A stretch of DNA of 64,000 nt from Paenibacillus humicus NBRC 102415 (GCF_004000905.1 NZ_BIMD01000018.1:1-64000), one strand, 5' to 3'; numbered from the stretch's first letter, positions 16,802 through 26,168 are shown. Numbers and translations: made by a program. The notes: generated by a model not told the origin, from the letters alone.

Positions 16802-18694
16802 ATGGGACCGCTTCAGGCGGATTTTGAATGGAACCGGGAGCATGAAATGCTTCTTGCCACGGAAGGAGGCATTCTTCGGGAAGAGTTGGATGAAGTTGAG
16901 CTGGCTATGCTGGAGAGCAGCATCCCGCCGGGCCTGCTTCCTGTCGAATGGCAAATGTGGAATGGACAAGTCCGCTTCCGCTACAAGCTTGGCGGCAAAA
17001 AAATGCTGAAGCACAAGCTGACTGAAGGAGCTGGAGATGCCGCCCAATTCTACAGCCTGATGCTGGCGGTCGCTTCCATTTGCGAGGAGTGCCGCCCTTA
17101 TATGCTCAAGCCGGAAAACCTGGTGCTGGATGAGAGCTGTATTTTCGTGGGCGACAGCTGGGACGATATCGGACTGGTCTATCTGCCGCTCGTTTCTCTC
17201 CCCCAATCGGCTCCTCCCCTGCGCATCCGCTTTCTGGCGCTGGCAGCCCGCGCCTCGGCAGCCGTTCAGCCCGATGGACGGCTCGCTGCGCTGATGCAGG
17301 CGATAGGAGATGACAATGTGCCGATGACTGATCTCAGATCCCTGCTGCTGGATGCAGCCTCCTTTGATGAAGAAGCTTGCGCATCCGTGCCAACCAGCGG
17401 CGAGGCTTCCTTGCGCACCGGGGCGGATGGGGAAGAGCGCTTTCCAATTAGTCACGACCGAATAGGACGGCAAGGTTTTGCCGGATGGAGCGGCACAGCG
17501 GTAAGAGAGCCGCTGAGGTGGGGGGATGAGAAGGTCTCGGATCTGAGACAAAGATCAGACCGAAATGATTTGTTTTCCGGGCAGCGTGACGGAGGTGAGG
17601 CAGCTTTTGTTCACAGTCCCGATGCGCGGCCAGGCAAGCGGAAAGGCTCTGCAGAGGCTGATGAAGCCTCCAGCTTGTCAAAAGCGGATTCGTCGCGGTT
17701 CAAAGGACAAAGCAAACCGAATAAAGGAATCGTCACTCTCGCTGTTGTCGCAGCTGCAGCTTTGCCCTGGAAGGTTATTTACATGCCGGATCCCGGCAAT
17801 CGTTCTCTCTTCCTTTGCTGCGGAGCGGCTGCTGTCGCTGCTGGCGTTCTTATCTGGCTCTGGGGTAGGGGCGGAGGCATAGGTGTGGAACGGATGGAGG
17901 AAGCGGAAGCGGAAGCCGGTCTGCTTTTCGTGCCGGATTCAGGGAAGCTGGGATCTGGCCGGCGCTGGATGCCATCATTATCCGAGATTCATTCCCATAA
18001 TTCACTCAAAGAGCCATCCGACACCCCATTCAACAGGCCGTCCAACAACCCATCCAACAGGCCGTCCAATAACCCATCCGACAAGCCATCCGACAAACCA
18101 TCCGACAAGCCATCCGACAAGCCATCCGGCGAGCCATTAGACATTACAATCAAGCCATTCGAAATTTCATCCAAGCCAAAATTTCGCGAGCAGGCTGTCG
18201 GCAGCAGGCTGGAATCGCTTTCCCCTGCACATGACATCCAAGCGAGGTTTTCTTCCGATGGGGTTCATGGCGGCGATGGGACAAGCCATCCCCTTGATGA
18301 AGTTTCGCCCGATGCGCCGCCTGCGGACAAAACCGTATGGCTGGGCGCCAGCGGCGGAACGGTTGCGAAGAAGGGCAATTCATCTCCTCATATGCTGCTC
18401 CGGTCCAAGGATGGAAGCTCCGAAATGCTTGAGCTCAGCGAGTCGCGGAATCAGATCGGGCGTGCGGAAGGAAGAGTAGCCGTAGTGGATCGCTCTCACG
18501 GGGTCTCAAGAATTCATTTGGAGCTGGAGGCAGGTCCATCCGGATGCTTGGCCAAGGATCTCGGCTCCCGCAACGGATCACTTCTTAACGGAAGGCCGAT
18601 GGTCCCCTATAAAAGCTACAAGCTGGAGAACGGGGATGTTCTCCAGCTTGCGGGGGTCAATGGTTATTCCTATGAATATGCAGCTCCTCGTTAA
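16802..18694 (+). CDS. DUF6382 and FHA domain protein of the tad operon
   Basis: A 630-residue protein. Residues 1-160 form a DUF6382-type domain (start MGPLQADFEWNREHEMLLAT). Two hydrophobic segments lie near residues 310-350. A linker with PSDKP repeats at 18001-18135 follows. The last 90 residues are an FHA domain with IGRAEGRVAVVDRSHGVSRI, a conserved SR..H and SRNGSLLNG, able to bind phosphothreonine. AAGGAGGG at 16787-16794 sets the ATG at 16802. As the last tad gene it suggests control of the pilus by Ser/Thr phosphorylation; no such kinase is in the window. Its stop overlaps the stop of the opposite gene. Confidence 0.85.
   Translation: MGPLQADFEWNREHEMLLATEGGILREELDEVELAMLESSIPPGLLPVEWQMWNGQVRFRYKLGGKKMLKHKLTEGAGDAAQFYSLMLAVASICEECRPYMLKPENLVLDESCIFVGDSWDDIGLVYLPLVSLPQSAPPLRIRFLALAARASAAVQPDGRLAALMQAIGDDNVPMTDLRSLLLDAASFDEEACASVPTSGEASLRTGADGEERFPISHDRIGRQGFAGWSGTAVREPLRWGDEKVSDLRQRSDRNDLFSGQRDGGEAAFVHSPDARPGKRKGSAEADEASSLSKADSSRFKGQSKPNKGIVTLAVVAAAALPWKVIYMPDPGNRSLFLCCGAAAVAAGVLIWLWGRGGGIGVERMEEAEAEAGLLFVPDSGKLGSGRRWMPSLSEIHSHNSLKEPSDTPFNRPSNNPSNRPSNNPSDKPSDKPSDKPSDKPSGEPLDITIKPFEISSKPKFREQAVGSRLESLSPAHDIQARFSSDGVHGGDGTSHPLDEVSPDAPPADKTVWLGASGGTVAKKGNSSPHMLLRSKDGSSEMLELSESRNQIGRAEGRVAVVDRSHGVSRIHLELEAGPSGCLAKDLGSRNGSLLNGRPMVPYKSYKLENGDVLQLAGVNGYSYEYAAPR
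18074..18122 (+). repeat. 12-bp tandem coding repeat in the FHA protein linker
   Basis: Four near-identical copies of a 12-base unit (CCATCCGACAAG with one A variant) encode PSDK repeats, flanked by related PSNN/PSNR units back to about 18010. This is a repeat-built disordered linker whose copy number may vary between strains. Confidence 0.8.
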
Positions 18695-19605
18695 AGGAGT
18701 TCTTCCATAGCGGCTTCTAGCGTCGGATATCGGAACGAGAAGCCGGCTTCGAGAGCTTTGACGGGAATGACGCGCTGTCCTTCGAGAAGCAGCGCCGACT
18801 GCTCCCCGAGAGCCAGCTTGATCAGAGGAGCCGGCACAGGAAACCAGTAAGGCCGTTTCATGGCGGCAGCGGCGATTTTAAAGAAGGCTTCGTTGCGAAC
18901 CGGCTCCGGGGCCGATGCGTTGACGGGGCCTTCAATCGTTGCCGTCTCCAGAATGAACACGATCATTCGGACGATGTCTTCGAGATGGATCCACGAAATC
19001 CATTGCTTGCCGCTGCCGAGAGGGCCTCCTGCGAATAATCGGACGGGCAGGAGCATTTTGGGCAGGATGCCTCCGTCTCGGTCCAGAACGATGCCTGTTC
19101 GGAGATACACGGTTCGCTCCGCAGGAATGGAAGCTGCCGCGTGCTCCCATTTCTGCACGACGGAAGAAAGGAAATCCATGGAGCGTACCCGGCTCTGCTC
19201 GGTAAACGTCTCCTCGCTGGAGTTGCCGTAAGCATTGACTCCGGATGAGTTGATGAGTACGGCAGGTTTGGCGGGAAGGCTGCCGAGTATCCTTGCCAGC
19301 CTGCTGGCCGTTTCCAGCCTGGAGTTCAAGATCCGTTGTTTTCCCGAGGCTGTCCATCGCTGGCTGATGGAGGAGCCGGCTAGATTCACGACGGCATCGA
19401 CGCCCTCCAGCAGGGAGGGATTGTTCTCCGCTTCATCCCAAGCCACAGAAGAAAAGCTTCCTGCCGGAATGGTTCCGGTGGAAGCCTTCCCCTTGGGGGA
19501 TCGGGTCAATATCCATCCTGAATGGCCTCGTTCAGTCAGCGCCTTCGTCAACGCCTGTCCGATAAATCCGCTTCCTCCCGCAATAGCAATCTTCATCGCG
19601 CGCAC
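18691..19605 (-). CDS. yfhF: TIGR01777 family NAD(P)-binding epimerase-like protein
   Basis: A 304-residue short-chain dehydrogenase-like protein. The N-terminus IAIAGGSGFIGQALTKAL is the Rossmann GxxGxxG motif. Conserved motifs NLAGSSISQRWT and YLRTGIVLDRDGG are typical of the YfcH/YfhF/SulA-like group, and a C-terminal DUF1731-like segment includes EGQRVIPVKALEAGF. Substrate is unknown. The start is a GTG at 19605 with GGAGAGG 7 bases ahead; the ATG three codons on is an alternative. The gene converges with the FHA gene, the two stops overlapping by four bases with no terminator between. Confidence 0.88.
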   Translation of the reverse strand: MRAMKIAIAGGSGFIGQALTKALTERGHSGWILTRSPKGKASTGTIPAGSFSSVAWDEAENNPSLLEGVDAVVNLAGSSISQRWTASGKQRILNSRLETASRLARILGSLPAKPAVLINSSGVNAYGNSSEETFTEQSRVRSMDFLSSVVQKWEHAAASIPAERTVYLRTGIVLDRDGGILPKMLLPVRLFAGGPLGSGKQWISWIHLEDIVRMIVFILETATIEGPVNASAPEPVRNEAFFKIAAAAMKRPYWFPVPAPLIKLALGEQSALLLEGQRVIPVKALEAGFSFRYPTLEAAMEELL

Positions 19606-19620
19606 CAGGCCGCCTCTCCG

Positions 19621-20121
19621 TCAAGAAGATTTTTGAATGGATGTGATCCAGCGCTGCTGGACTTTGCCGCTGCTGTCCGTATCGAGTTCTTTTACAATAT
19701 AAGTGAAGTCCACTTTCTCGCCGGTCTCGATATCCTGGAGCGTCTTGATCTGATCCGTGGCGGCTTGGAAGACGACCGTGTCCGTATCTGTCGTGATCTC
19801 GACGGAATGACCGTCGGCAAGACCGTTATAGGTACCGGAACCTTTTTGCTCCTGGGACTGGGTCGTTGGATCGTCCTTGGGCATGCTGCCGTCCTTGTCC
19901 GGAGATGGAGTTGCCTCGGCAACGGGATCGCCGACGGAATCAGGCGACACACCTTGCGAGGAGTCCACGACTCCGCCATTGTTGGCTGCGCTTGCATTTG
20001 CCGGAGCATCGCTTTTCGCGCCGCAGCCCGATGCGAGCATGAGCATCGACATCAAGGCAAGGCTTGCCGGAGCGAGGCTCAGCGAGCGGGCTCCCTTTTG
20101 GCGTTTTTGAATCGGGTTCAT
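19621..20121 (-). CDS. Lipoprotein of unknown function
   Basis: A 166-residue protein with a basic N-terminus (NPIQKRQKGARS), a hydrophobic stretch and the lipobox LASGC near residue 33. The mature protein should therefore be lipid-anchored outside the cell. A Ser/Pro/Asp-rich linker of about 60 residues precedes a small C-terminal domain of about 70 residues with alternating strands (HSVEITTDTDTVVFQAATDQ). I do not recognise the family. It lies 15 bases upstream of the epimerase-like gene on the same strand and may be co-transcribed with it. Confidence 0.75.
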   Translation of the reverse strand: MNPIQKRQKGARSLSLAPASLALMSMLMLASGCGAKSDAPANASAANNGGVVDSSQGVSPDSVGDPVAEATPSPDKDGSMPKDDPTTQSQEQKGSGTYNGLADGHSVEITTDTDTVVFQAATDQIKTLQDIETGEKVDFTYIVKELDTDSSGKVQQRWITSIQKSS

Positions 20122-20188
20122 GTTGAAGCACCTCCGTTGGGTTCGTTCAAGTAGTTCCCATTACCCCGGAGCAGTCGGAACCAAACGG

Positions 20189-20626
20189 TCAACGATTGAG
20201 CAGATGCGTGTAGGCCGAATAGTCGATGCCCTGCTTGTTCAAGAACGTGACCAGGCTCCTGTAATCCCGCTTCGGAGTGGCGCGGATATAGCCTTCAATG
20301 CAGTGGCTGCGGGTTACTTCGCTGGCTCCGCTCTCTACCGCGACCTGGCCGATCTGGGCGGCGATGGAATGTTTCGCTATATCGCGGAAAGGTCCCGGCA
20401 CCGGAGCGACGAGCTCGTCCAGCAGCGCCTTGGAATCGTCCGTCCACAGGCTGCGGCTGCGGTCGACCCAGTAATTCTGCCAGTCCAGCTTCGACTTGCC
20501 GTCTTTTTTGGGAAGAACCTTAAGGAACTTGCGGAACATGAAGAAGCCGCCGATCGACATGGCTCCAATCATGACGAATGCCCAAAACACAATCATGTAC
20601 ATAAACCAATCCGGAGCATTTTTCAT
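20189..20626 (-). CDS. DUF2621 membrane protein (YneK-like)
   Basis: A 145-residue protein with one N-terminal membrane segment (WFMYMIVFWAFVMIGAMSIG) and a cytoplasmic helical domain containing SLWTDDSKALLDELVAPVPG and HCIEGYIRATPKRDYRSL. This matches DUF2621, represented by YneK of B. subtilis, restricted to spore-forming Bacillota and of unknown function. GAGGTGA precedes the ATG, and a promoter (20650-20678) lies directly upstream on the same strand. Confidence 0.85.
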   Translation of the reverse strand: MKNAPDWFMYMIVFWAFVMIGAMSIGGFFMFRKFLKVLPKKDGKSKLDWQNYWVDRSRSLWTDDSKALLDELVAPVPGPFRDIAKHSIAAQIGQVAVESGASEVTRSHCIEGYIRATPKRDYRSLVTFLNKQGIDYSAYTHLLNR

Positions 20627-20649
20627 CGTAGTGATGTCACCTCATCCAA

Positions 20650-20678
20650 ATTATAGCCTATTCCTAGATTTATTTCGA
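20650..20678 (-). promoter_or_regulatory. Sigma-A type promoter of the DUF2621 gene
   Basis: On the minus strand, TCGAAA, a 17-base spacer and a perfect TATAAT (plus-strand ATTATA at 20650-20655) lie 24 bases from the ATG. Confidence 0.55.
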
Positions 20679-20769
20679 CGCACCCTGTAAAATAAGACTG
20701 ATTATACGAGCTGAACGGTTCCAGCTGCAATTAAGGGCAAGCGATCGTTCGGCGATGACAAGAATGACT

Positions 20770-20787
20770 TCATTCCTGCAGGAATGA
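20770..20787. promoter_or_regulatory. Perfect 18-bp palindrome upstream of nfo (candidate operator)
   Basis: TCATTCCTGCAGGAATGA reads the same on both strands. It sits 39 bases upstream of the endonuclease IV start and could be an operator for a dimeric repressor. It does not match the LexA box of Bacillota (GAAC-4-GTTC). Confidence 0.45.
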
Positions 20788-20826
20788 TTTCACGCAAGAC
20801 AAATGCTTATAAAGGGGAGCTCAAGC

Positions 20827-21954
20827 ATGTTGAAAATCGGATCCCATGTGTCGTTCAGCGACAAGGGGCTCGTCACGGCTGCACAGGAAGCCATCTCTTA
20901 CGGCTCCAGCTCGTTCATGATTTATACCGGCGCGCCTCAGAACACCCGGCGCAAGCCGATCGATTCGCTATATATCGAAGAGGGCAGGGCTCTCATGGAG
21001 AGCGCCGGCATCGGCGAGATCGTCGTTCACGCTCCATACATCATCAATCTCGGCTCCTACAAGCCGGATACGTTCGAGCTGGCGGTCCGCTTCCTCCAGG
21101 AGGAAATCCGCCGCACGCATGCCATCGGCGTACGCAACATCGTTCTGCACCCCGGCGCCTACACGGACAAGGATGCCGAGTTCGGCATCAACCGTATCGC
21201 GGAAGGTCTGAACGAAGTTCTTTCCGGAGTCGAGGAGACCGACGTGAACATCGCACTGGAAACAATGGCGGGCAAAGGGACGGAAATCGGCCGCTCCTTC
21301 GAGGAAATTGCCCAGATCATGGACAAGGTATCGGCCAACAATCGCCTTACCGTGTGCATGGATACCTGCCATATGAATGACGCCGGCTACGATCTTGCCG
21401 GCGATCTGGACGGCGTTCTCGAGCAGTTCGATCGGATCGTAGGCCTAGACAAGGTCGCTGTCGTCCATGTCAACGATACGAAAAATCCGGTCGGTTCCGG
21501 CAAGGACCGCCATACCCCGATCGGCTCGGGCTGGCTCGGCTACGACGCGATCCAAGCGATCGTCCATCACGAGGCGCTCGCGGGAAGGCCTTTCATTCTC
21601 GAAACGCCGTGGATCGGCAAGGATGCCAAGAAGCAGCGTCCGATGTACGACGCCGAGATCGCCCTGCTTCGCGGAGACGGCATGGAGCGCTTTGGAGAGC
21701 GGTTCTTCGACCAGCTGGAGCGCCTGCATCATTTCCTCGGCAAGCAGGAGATCGACCGCCGCACGTACGTGCTCTCGGTGTGGGAGACGCTCAAGGGCGA
21801 CGCCAAGGCACGCAAGGCGGATCCTCGCGAGCCGCTGGAGCGCCTCTACGATCTGGCCCGCGAAGGCGGCGAATTTGCCGATCTGACCGAAGAAGAGCTG
21901 AACAAGCTGATAACGTTCTGGTTCGCCGGCAAACAGGTTCTCGTCAACGCTTGA
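20827..21954 (+). CDS. nfo: Deoxyribonuclease IV (endonuclease IV) with C-terminal extension
   Basis: A 375-residue AP endonuclease for base-excision repair. The TIM-barrel metal-binding motifs are intact: [59 protein letters not shown] and ILETPW. Typical enzymes of about 280-300 residues end soon after the last motif. Here about 95 further residues follow, charged and probably helical (for example [20 protein letters not shown]). AAAGGGGAG sets the ATG at 20827. A terminator follows about 95 bases after the stop. Confidence 0.93.
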   Translation: MLKIGSHVSFSDKGLVTAAQEAISYGSSSFMIYTGAPQNTRRKPIDSLYIEEGRALMESAGIGEIVVHAPYIINLGSYKPDTFELAVRFLQEEIRRTHAIGVRNIVLHPGAYTDKDAEFGINRIAEGLNEVLSGVEETDVNIALETMAGKGTEIGRSFEEIAQIMDKVSANNRLTVCMDTCHMNDAGYDLAGDLDGVLEQFDRIVGLDKVAVVHVNDTKNPVGSGKDRHTPIGSGWLGYDAIQAIVHHEALAGRPFILETPWIGKDAKKQRPMYDAEIALLRGDGMERFGERFFDQLERLHHFLGKQEIDRRTYVLSVWETLKGDAKARKADPREPLERLYDLAREGGEFADLTEEELNKLITFWFAGKQVLVNA

Positions 21955-22048
21955 TCGACGGACATCATCGCCAGCATCCCGTTTCCAAAATTCCAAAAAA
22001 GAATGATGAAAGCGGGCTGGCTGCGAAGCATCAAAATCACAAAGAGCC

Positions 22049-22084
22049 ATCAGGCAGGAGAGAAGCCTTTCCTGCCTGATTTTG
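22049..22084 (+). terminator. Intrinsic terminator of nfo
   Basis: A perfect 11-bp stem ATCAGGCAGGA / TCCTGCCTGAT with a 10-base loop, then TTT. The T-run is short. Confidence 0.65.
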
Positions 22085-22186
22085 CAGCCGGCTGCTTTAG
22101 TGCTGGAGTGCATCGCATCAGCGAATATCCGGCCGAAGCACGCTGTGAATCGTCAGCATTATACACACGGAAGGAAGAATTCTCTC

Positions 22187-23083
22187 ATGCCATTGCCAAC
22201 CAACTCTTCTGTCGACGCCCCGTCCAAATCCGGACGCGCGCGCATGCTTATTTCCTGTCCGGACCGGCCGGGCATCGTCTCCGCGGTATCCCAGTTTCTG
22301 TACGAGCACGGAGCGAATATCGTCCAATCCGACCAATATACGATGAATCCGGAGGGAGGCATGTTCTTCATCCGCTTTGAATTCGACCTGAGCGACATGG
22401 ACGCCCAGCTTCCGGTTCTGCAGGAGGATTTCGCCCGGGTTGCAGACCGCTTCGAAATGAAGTGGCATACCTTCAGGGCAAGCCGCAAGAAAAGGCTGGC
22501 GGTATTTGTCTCGAAGGAAGACCATTGCCTGCTTGAGCTTCTCTGGCAGTGGCAGGCGGGCGACCTCGATGTCGATATCGCCATGGTCATCAGCAATCAT
22601 CCCGACATGCAGCCGCTCGTTGAATCGTTCGGCATTCCGTACCATCACGTTCCGGTCACGGCGGAGACGAAAGCCGAGGCGGAGCGCAAGCAGCTGGAAA
22701 TCATCGGCCGCAATGCGGATCTCATCGTGCTCGCCCGTTATATGCAGATCGTATCGCCTAAAGTGATCGAGCAGTTCCCGAACCGAATCATCAACATCCA
22801 CCATTCGTTCCTGCCCGCTTTCGTCGGAGGCAAGCCCTATGCGCAAGCCTACGACCGCGGCGTCAAAATCATCGGGGCGACGGCCCACTATGTGACCGAA
22901 GAGCTGGACGGAGGACCGATCATCGAACAGGACGTGCAGCGCGTCAGCCATCGGGACGACGTGCCGAGCCTGAAGCGGATCGGCCGCACGATCGAGCGGG
23001 TCGTGCTGGCGCGGGCCGTGAAGTGGCATGCCGAGGACAGGATTCTCGTCCATCAGAACAAAACCGTCGTCTTTCACGGTTGA
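22187..23083 (+). CDS. purU: Formyltetrahydrofolate deformylase
   Basis: A 298-residue enzyme that hydrolyses 10-formyl-THF to THF and formate, balancing one-carbon pools. Residues 15-95 form an ACT domain (CPDRPGIVSAVSQFLYEHGA). The catalytic formyltransferase domain has the Asn-His signature INIHHSFLPAFVGGKPY and the Asp in EELDGGPIIEQD. GGAAGGAAG lies ahead of the ATG at 22187; the frame is open further up but has no better start. It appears monocistronic. Confidence 0.93.
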   Translation: MPLPTNSSVDAPSKSGRARMLISCPDRPGIVSAVSQFLYEHGANIVQSDQYTMNPEGGMFFIRFEFDLSDMDAQLPVLQEDFARVADRFEMKWHTFRASRKKRLAVFVSKEDHCLLELLWQWQAGDLDVDIAMVISNHPDMQPLVESFGIPYHHVPVTAETKAEAERKQLEIIGRNADLIVLARYMQIVSPKVIEQFPNRIINIHHSFLPAFVGGKPYAQAYDRGVKIIGATAHYVTEELDGGPIIEQDVQRVSHRDDVPSLKRIGRTIERVVLARAVKWHAEDRILVHQNKTVVFHG

Positions 23084-23134
23084 TTCTCTCCGCCGTTTCA
23101 TGAAACCTTCATCCGGCTAAAAGCATGGAGCAGA

Positions 23135-23163
23135 TGGAAATGATACAAGCTGAGTGGTACAAT
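23135..23163 (+). promoter_or_regulatory. Sigma-A promoter of tkt
   Basis: TGGAAA, a 17-base spacer and TACAAT with TGG in front (extended -10). The tkt start is 92 bases downstream. Confidence 0.6.
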
Positions 23164-23254
23164 ATTTCACATCCGCGGGGCTTGAGCTCCGATAAGATGT
23201 TCAACAGGCAAGACCAGGAGAAACGCACCGTCCGATATTAGGAGGAGAAAAAAT

Positions 23255-25273
23255 ATGGCTACAACCCAACAAACCATCGACCATCTATCCGTTACGACGA
23301 TTCGCACGCTCTCGATCGATGCGGTCGAGAAAGCCAACTCCGGCCATCCCGGCATGCCGATGGGCGCCGCACCGATGGGCTACCAGCTGTTCGCCAAAGC
23401 GATGAACCACAACCCGGCGAATCCGACCTGGATCAACCGGGACCGCTTTGTCCTGTCCGCAGGCCACGGCTCGATGCTGCTGTACAGCCTTCTTCACCTG
23501 TCGGGATACGACCTGTCGATCGACGACCTGAAGAACTTCCGCCAGTGGGGCTCCAAAACGCCGGGCCATCCGGAATACGGCCATACGGCAGGCGTCGACG
23601 CCACGACCGGACCTCTCGGCCAGGGCATCGGCATGGCTGTCGGCATGGCAATGGCGGAAGCGCAGCTCGGCGCCACATACAACAAGGACGGCCTCGACAT
23701 CGTGAACCACTTCACGTACGCGATCTGCGGCGACGGCGACCTTTCCGAGGGCATTTCCAACGAAGCGGCGTCCATGGCGGGCCATCTGCAGCTCGGCAAG
23801 CTGATCATGCTGTATGATTCCAACAACATCTCGCTGGACGGAGAGCTGAGCCTTTCCTTCTCCGAAAACGTCCAGCAGCGCTTCGAGGGCTACGGCTGGC
23901 AGGTGCTGCGCGTCGAAGACGGCAACGATCTGGATGCGCTGGCCGAGGCCATCGCGAAGGGACAAGCCGAGCTGCGCAAGCCGACCCTGATCGAGGTCAA
24001 GACGATGATCGGCTACGGCAGCCCGAACAAGGGCGGCAAAGGCGGCCACGGCGGCACCCACGGCTCCCCGCTCGGAGCGGAAGAAACCGTTCTGACCAAG
24101 AAATTCTACGAGTGGGCATCCGAAGAGCCGTTCTTCGTACCGGATGAAGTCCGCGCCCATTTCGCCGAAGTGAAGCAAAAAGGCGAGCAGGCCAACGCGG
24201 CCTGGAACGAGCTGTTCGCCAAGTACAAAACGGCTCATCCGGATCTCGCCGCTCAATTCGAGCGCGCCATCGCAGGCGAGCTGCCTGAAGGATGGGACAA
24301 GGATCTTCCGGCCTACTCCACCTCGGACAAAGCCGTATCGACTCGCGTCGCTTCCGGCAACGCGCTGAACGGCCTGGCCAAAAACGTTCCGAACCTGCTG
24401 GGCGGCTCTGCCGACCTGGAAAGCTCCACGATGACGCATTTGAAGGATCTGCCGGTCTTCCATGCCGACAACTACGCAGGCCGCAACATCTATTACGGCA
24501 TCCGCGAGTTCGGCATGGCTGCGGCGATGAACGGAATGGCGCTGCATCACGGCCTCAAAGTATTCGGCGGCACGTTCTTCGTCTTCACCGATTACTTGCG
24601 CCCGGCTGTCCGCCTCGCCGCCATCATGAGCCTGCCGGTCACGTATGTGCTTACTCATGACAGCATCGCGGTCGGCGAAGACGGCCCTACCCATGAGCCG
24701 ATCGAGCAGCTGGCGTCCATCCGCGTCATTCCTAATCTGACGGTGCTCCGTCCGGCGGACGGCAACGAGACTTCCGCAGCTTGGGCCTACACGGTCGAGA
24801 ATACGAAGAACCCTGTCGCTCTCGTCCTGACCCGTCAGAACCTGCCGATTCTGGAAGGCTCTGCGGAAAAAGCCCGCGAAGGCATCAAAAAAGGCGCGTA
24901 CGTCATCTCCGACGCGGCCGACGGCAAGCCTCAGGTACAGCTTATCGCCACCGGCTCCGAGGTTCAGCTTGCAGTAGCCGCCCAGAAGGCGCTTGCCGAA
25001 GAGGGCATCCAGGCTCGCGTCGTCAGCATGCCGAGCTGGGATCTGTTCGACAAGCAGGACAAGGCTTACCGCGATTCCGTCATTTTGCCGGAAGTCAAAG
25101 CCCGCCTGGCCATCGAGATGGCGCATCCGTTCGGCTGGGAGCGTTATGTCGGCGACGGCGGCGCCGTGCTCGGCATCAACACCTTCGGCGCATCCGCTCC
25201 TGGCGACCGCGTCATCAAGGAATACGGCTTCACGGTCGAGAACGTCGTGAGCAAGGTCAAAGAGCTTCTGTAA
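23255..25273 (+). CDS. tkt: Transketolase
   Basis: A 672-residue thiamine-diphosphate enzyme of the pentose phosphate pathway, transferring two-carbon units between sugar phosphates. The ThDP motif [20 protein letters not shown] lies near residue 155. The substrate motifs [28 protein letters not shown] and the catalytic Glu region [17 protein letters not shown] are present. Length is standard. TAGGAGGAG lies 8 bases before the ATG. It is flanked by its own promoter and a strong terminator, so it is a single-gene unit. Confidence 0.97.
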   Translation: MATTQQTIDHLSVTTIRTLSIDAVEKANSGHPGMPMGAAPMGYQLFAKAMNHNPANPTWINRDRFVLSAGHGSMLLYSLLHLSGYDLSIDDLKNFRQWGSKTPGHPEYGHTAGVDATTGPLGQGIGMAVGMAMAEAQLGATYNKDGLDIVNHFTYAICGDGDLSEGISNEAASMAGHLQLGKLIMLYDSNNISLDGELSLSFSENVQQRFEGYGWQVLRVEDGNDLDALAEAIAKGQAELRKPTLIEVKTMIGYGSPNKGGKGGHGGTHGSPLGAEETVLTKKFYEWASEEPFFVPDEVRAHFAEVKQKGEQANAAWNELFAKYKTAHPDLAAQFERAIAGELPEGWDKDLPAYSTSDKAVSTRVASGNALNGLAKNVPNLLGGSADLESSTMTHLKDLPVFHADNYAGRNIYYGIREFGMAAAMNGMALHHGLKVFGGTFFVFTDYLRPAVRLAAIMSLPVTYVLTHDSIAVGEDGPTHEPIEQLASIRVIPNLTVLRPADGNETSAAWAYTVENTKNPVALVLTRQNLPILEGSAEKAREGIKKGAYVISDAADGKPQVQLIATGSEVQLAVAAQKALAEEGIQARVVSMPSWDLFDKQDKAYRDSVILPEVKARLAIEMAHPFGWERYVGDGGAVLGINTFGASAPGDRVIKEYGFTVENVVSKVKELL

Positions 25274-25316
25274 ACCGATCTACGATTCTTGCCGGCGAGC
25301 CGTCAAGAAATCGGTC

Positions 25317-25352
25317 AGCCGCGGCAGGCATTTTGCCTTCCGCGGCTTTTTG
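25317..25352 (+). terminator. Intrinsic terminator of tkt
   Basis: AGCCGCGG / CCGCGGCT with an inner AGGCA / TGCCT helix, followed by TTTTTG. Confidence 0.85.
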
Positions 25353-25476
25353 TTTCTCATTTGATGTGATATGCTAAAGCGGTGAAGGGGGAACGGATTG
25401 ATCCTCGCCGCTCTCCGAACGGAGCTGTTATCCATCCTGATCATTTCCATTACCTAATGAAGGAGCTCATACCGTC

Positions 25477-25794
25477 ATGTCCCAATTCGAAAACGTTACC
25501 GCTGTCAAAAGAGCGAATGTCTACTTTGAAGGAAAAGTCACCAGCCGCACCGTGCTGCTTCCGGACGGTTCGAAAGTGACGCTCGGCATCATGCTGCCGG
25601 GAGAATACGAGTTCGGCACCGACAGCAAGGAAATCATGGAGATTCTCGCCGGCAATCTGAAGGTGCAGCTTCCGGGCTCCGATGAATGGATTCATATCCA
25701 GGGCGAGGGCGAGTTCACGGTGCCGGCGCACAGCCGCTTCAAGCTCGAGGTGCTCGGCGTGACGGATTACTGCTGCAGCTATATTAGCGAATAA
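25477..25794 (+). CDS. ppnP: Pyrimidine/purine nucleoside phosphorylase
   Basis: A 105-residue single-domain cupin (formerly DUF1255, YaiE). PpnP of E. coli phosphorolyses several nucleosides to base and ribose-1-phosphate. Conserved stretches [27 protein letters not shown] and [13 protein letters not shown] are all present. The ATG follows AAGGAGCTC with 8-9 bases. It is a stand-alone gene between tkt and a long intergenic region. Confidence 0.9.
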   Translation: MSQFENVTAVKRANVYFEGKVTSRTVLLPDGSKVTLGIMLPGEYEFGTDSKEIMEILAGNLKVQLPGSDEWIHIQGEGEFTVPAHSRFKLEVLGVTDYCCSYISE

Positions 25795-26117
25795 GCGCGG
25801 GCAGCTTCCTGCTGCGCCTTGCCAAGTACAGGCAGGGCCTCCCGGGCTGCACGTGCGGACCCTTCCTCCGATCGCGGTTGAAGCCGGATTCCCTGATTGA
25901 ATAGGCAGGCGAAGGAATCCGTCTTCAAAGGCGAACGCTGACGCTTCTACGGAAGGGTTCCGCCTGCTTCGCAGGTCGGCTTAGCCTGGCTAAGCGCAGG
26001 GCCGGCTGCGTCTCGCTAAGCGCGATCCTGGCAGCTCAAAGCCTCACGGCCGCGCTTGTCCTGGCGCGGCTGCGCCTAGCGCAGGCCATCAGGCCTCCTG
26101 CGTTTTGAAATTGAAAA
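25795..26117. other. Intergenic region with GC-rich repeats, no gene
   Basis: No coding sequence is supported. The stretch around 25911-25968 resembles one at 38219-38275 and probably belongs to a dispersed repeat family. Between 25970 and 26100 there are many short inverted and direct GC-rich motifs (GGCTTAGCCTGGCTAAGC, GCTAAGCGC, GCGCCTAGCGC) that can fold extensively. Confidence 0.5.
25911..25968. repeat. Dispersed intergenic repeat, copy 1
   Basis: Begins AGGAATCC and continues with GGCGAACGCTGACGCTTC, TTCCGCCTGCT and CGGCT. Aligned by eye to 38221-38289 it is about two-thirds to 70 percent identical over roughly 56 bases with one gap. Both copies lie between genes. Confidence 0.5.
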
Positions 26118-26162
26118 CCAAACAGGCTCCAGGGCGGCATAGCCGCTCTGGAGCCTGTTTGG
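26118..26162 (-). terminator. Intrinsic terminator of the beta-hydroxyacid dehydrogenase gene
   Basis: A perfect 15-bp stem CCAAACAGGCTCCAG / CTGGAGCCTGTTTGG. On the minus strand it is followed by TTTTCAATTTC and starts about 7 bases after the stop. Confidence 0.8.
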
Positions 26163-26168
26163 GTCCGT

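Noticed and set aside
20770-20787. LexA box upstream of nfo
   Set aside because: The palindrome lacks the GAAC and GTTC half-sites of the Bacillota SOS box.
23285-25126. A 613-residue open frame antisense to transketolase
   Set aside because: The plus-strand gene is certain, and the antisense product has no motif and no ribosome site.
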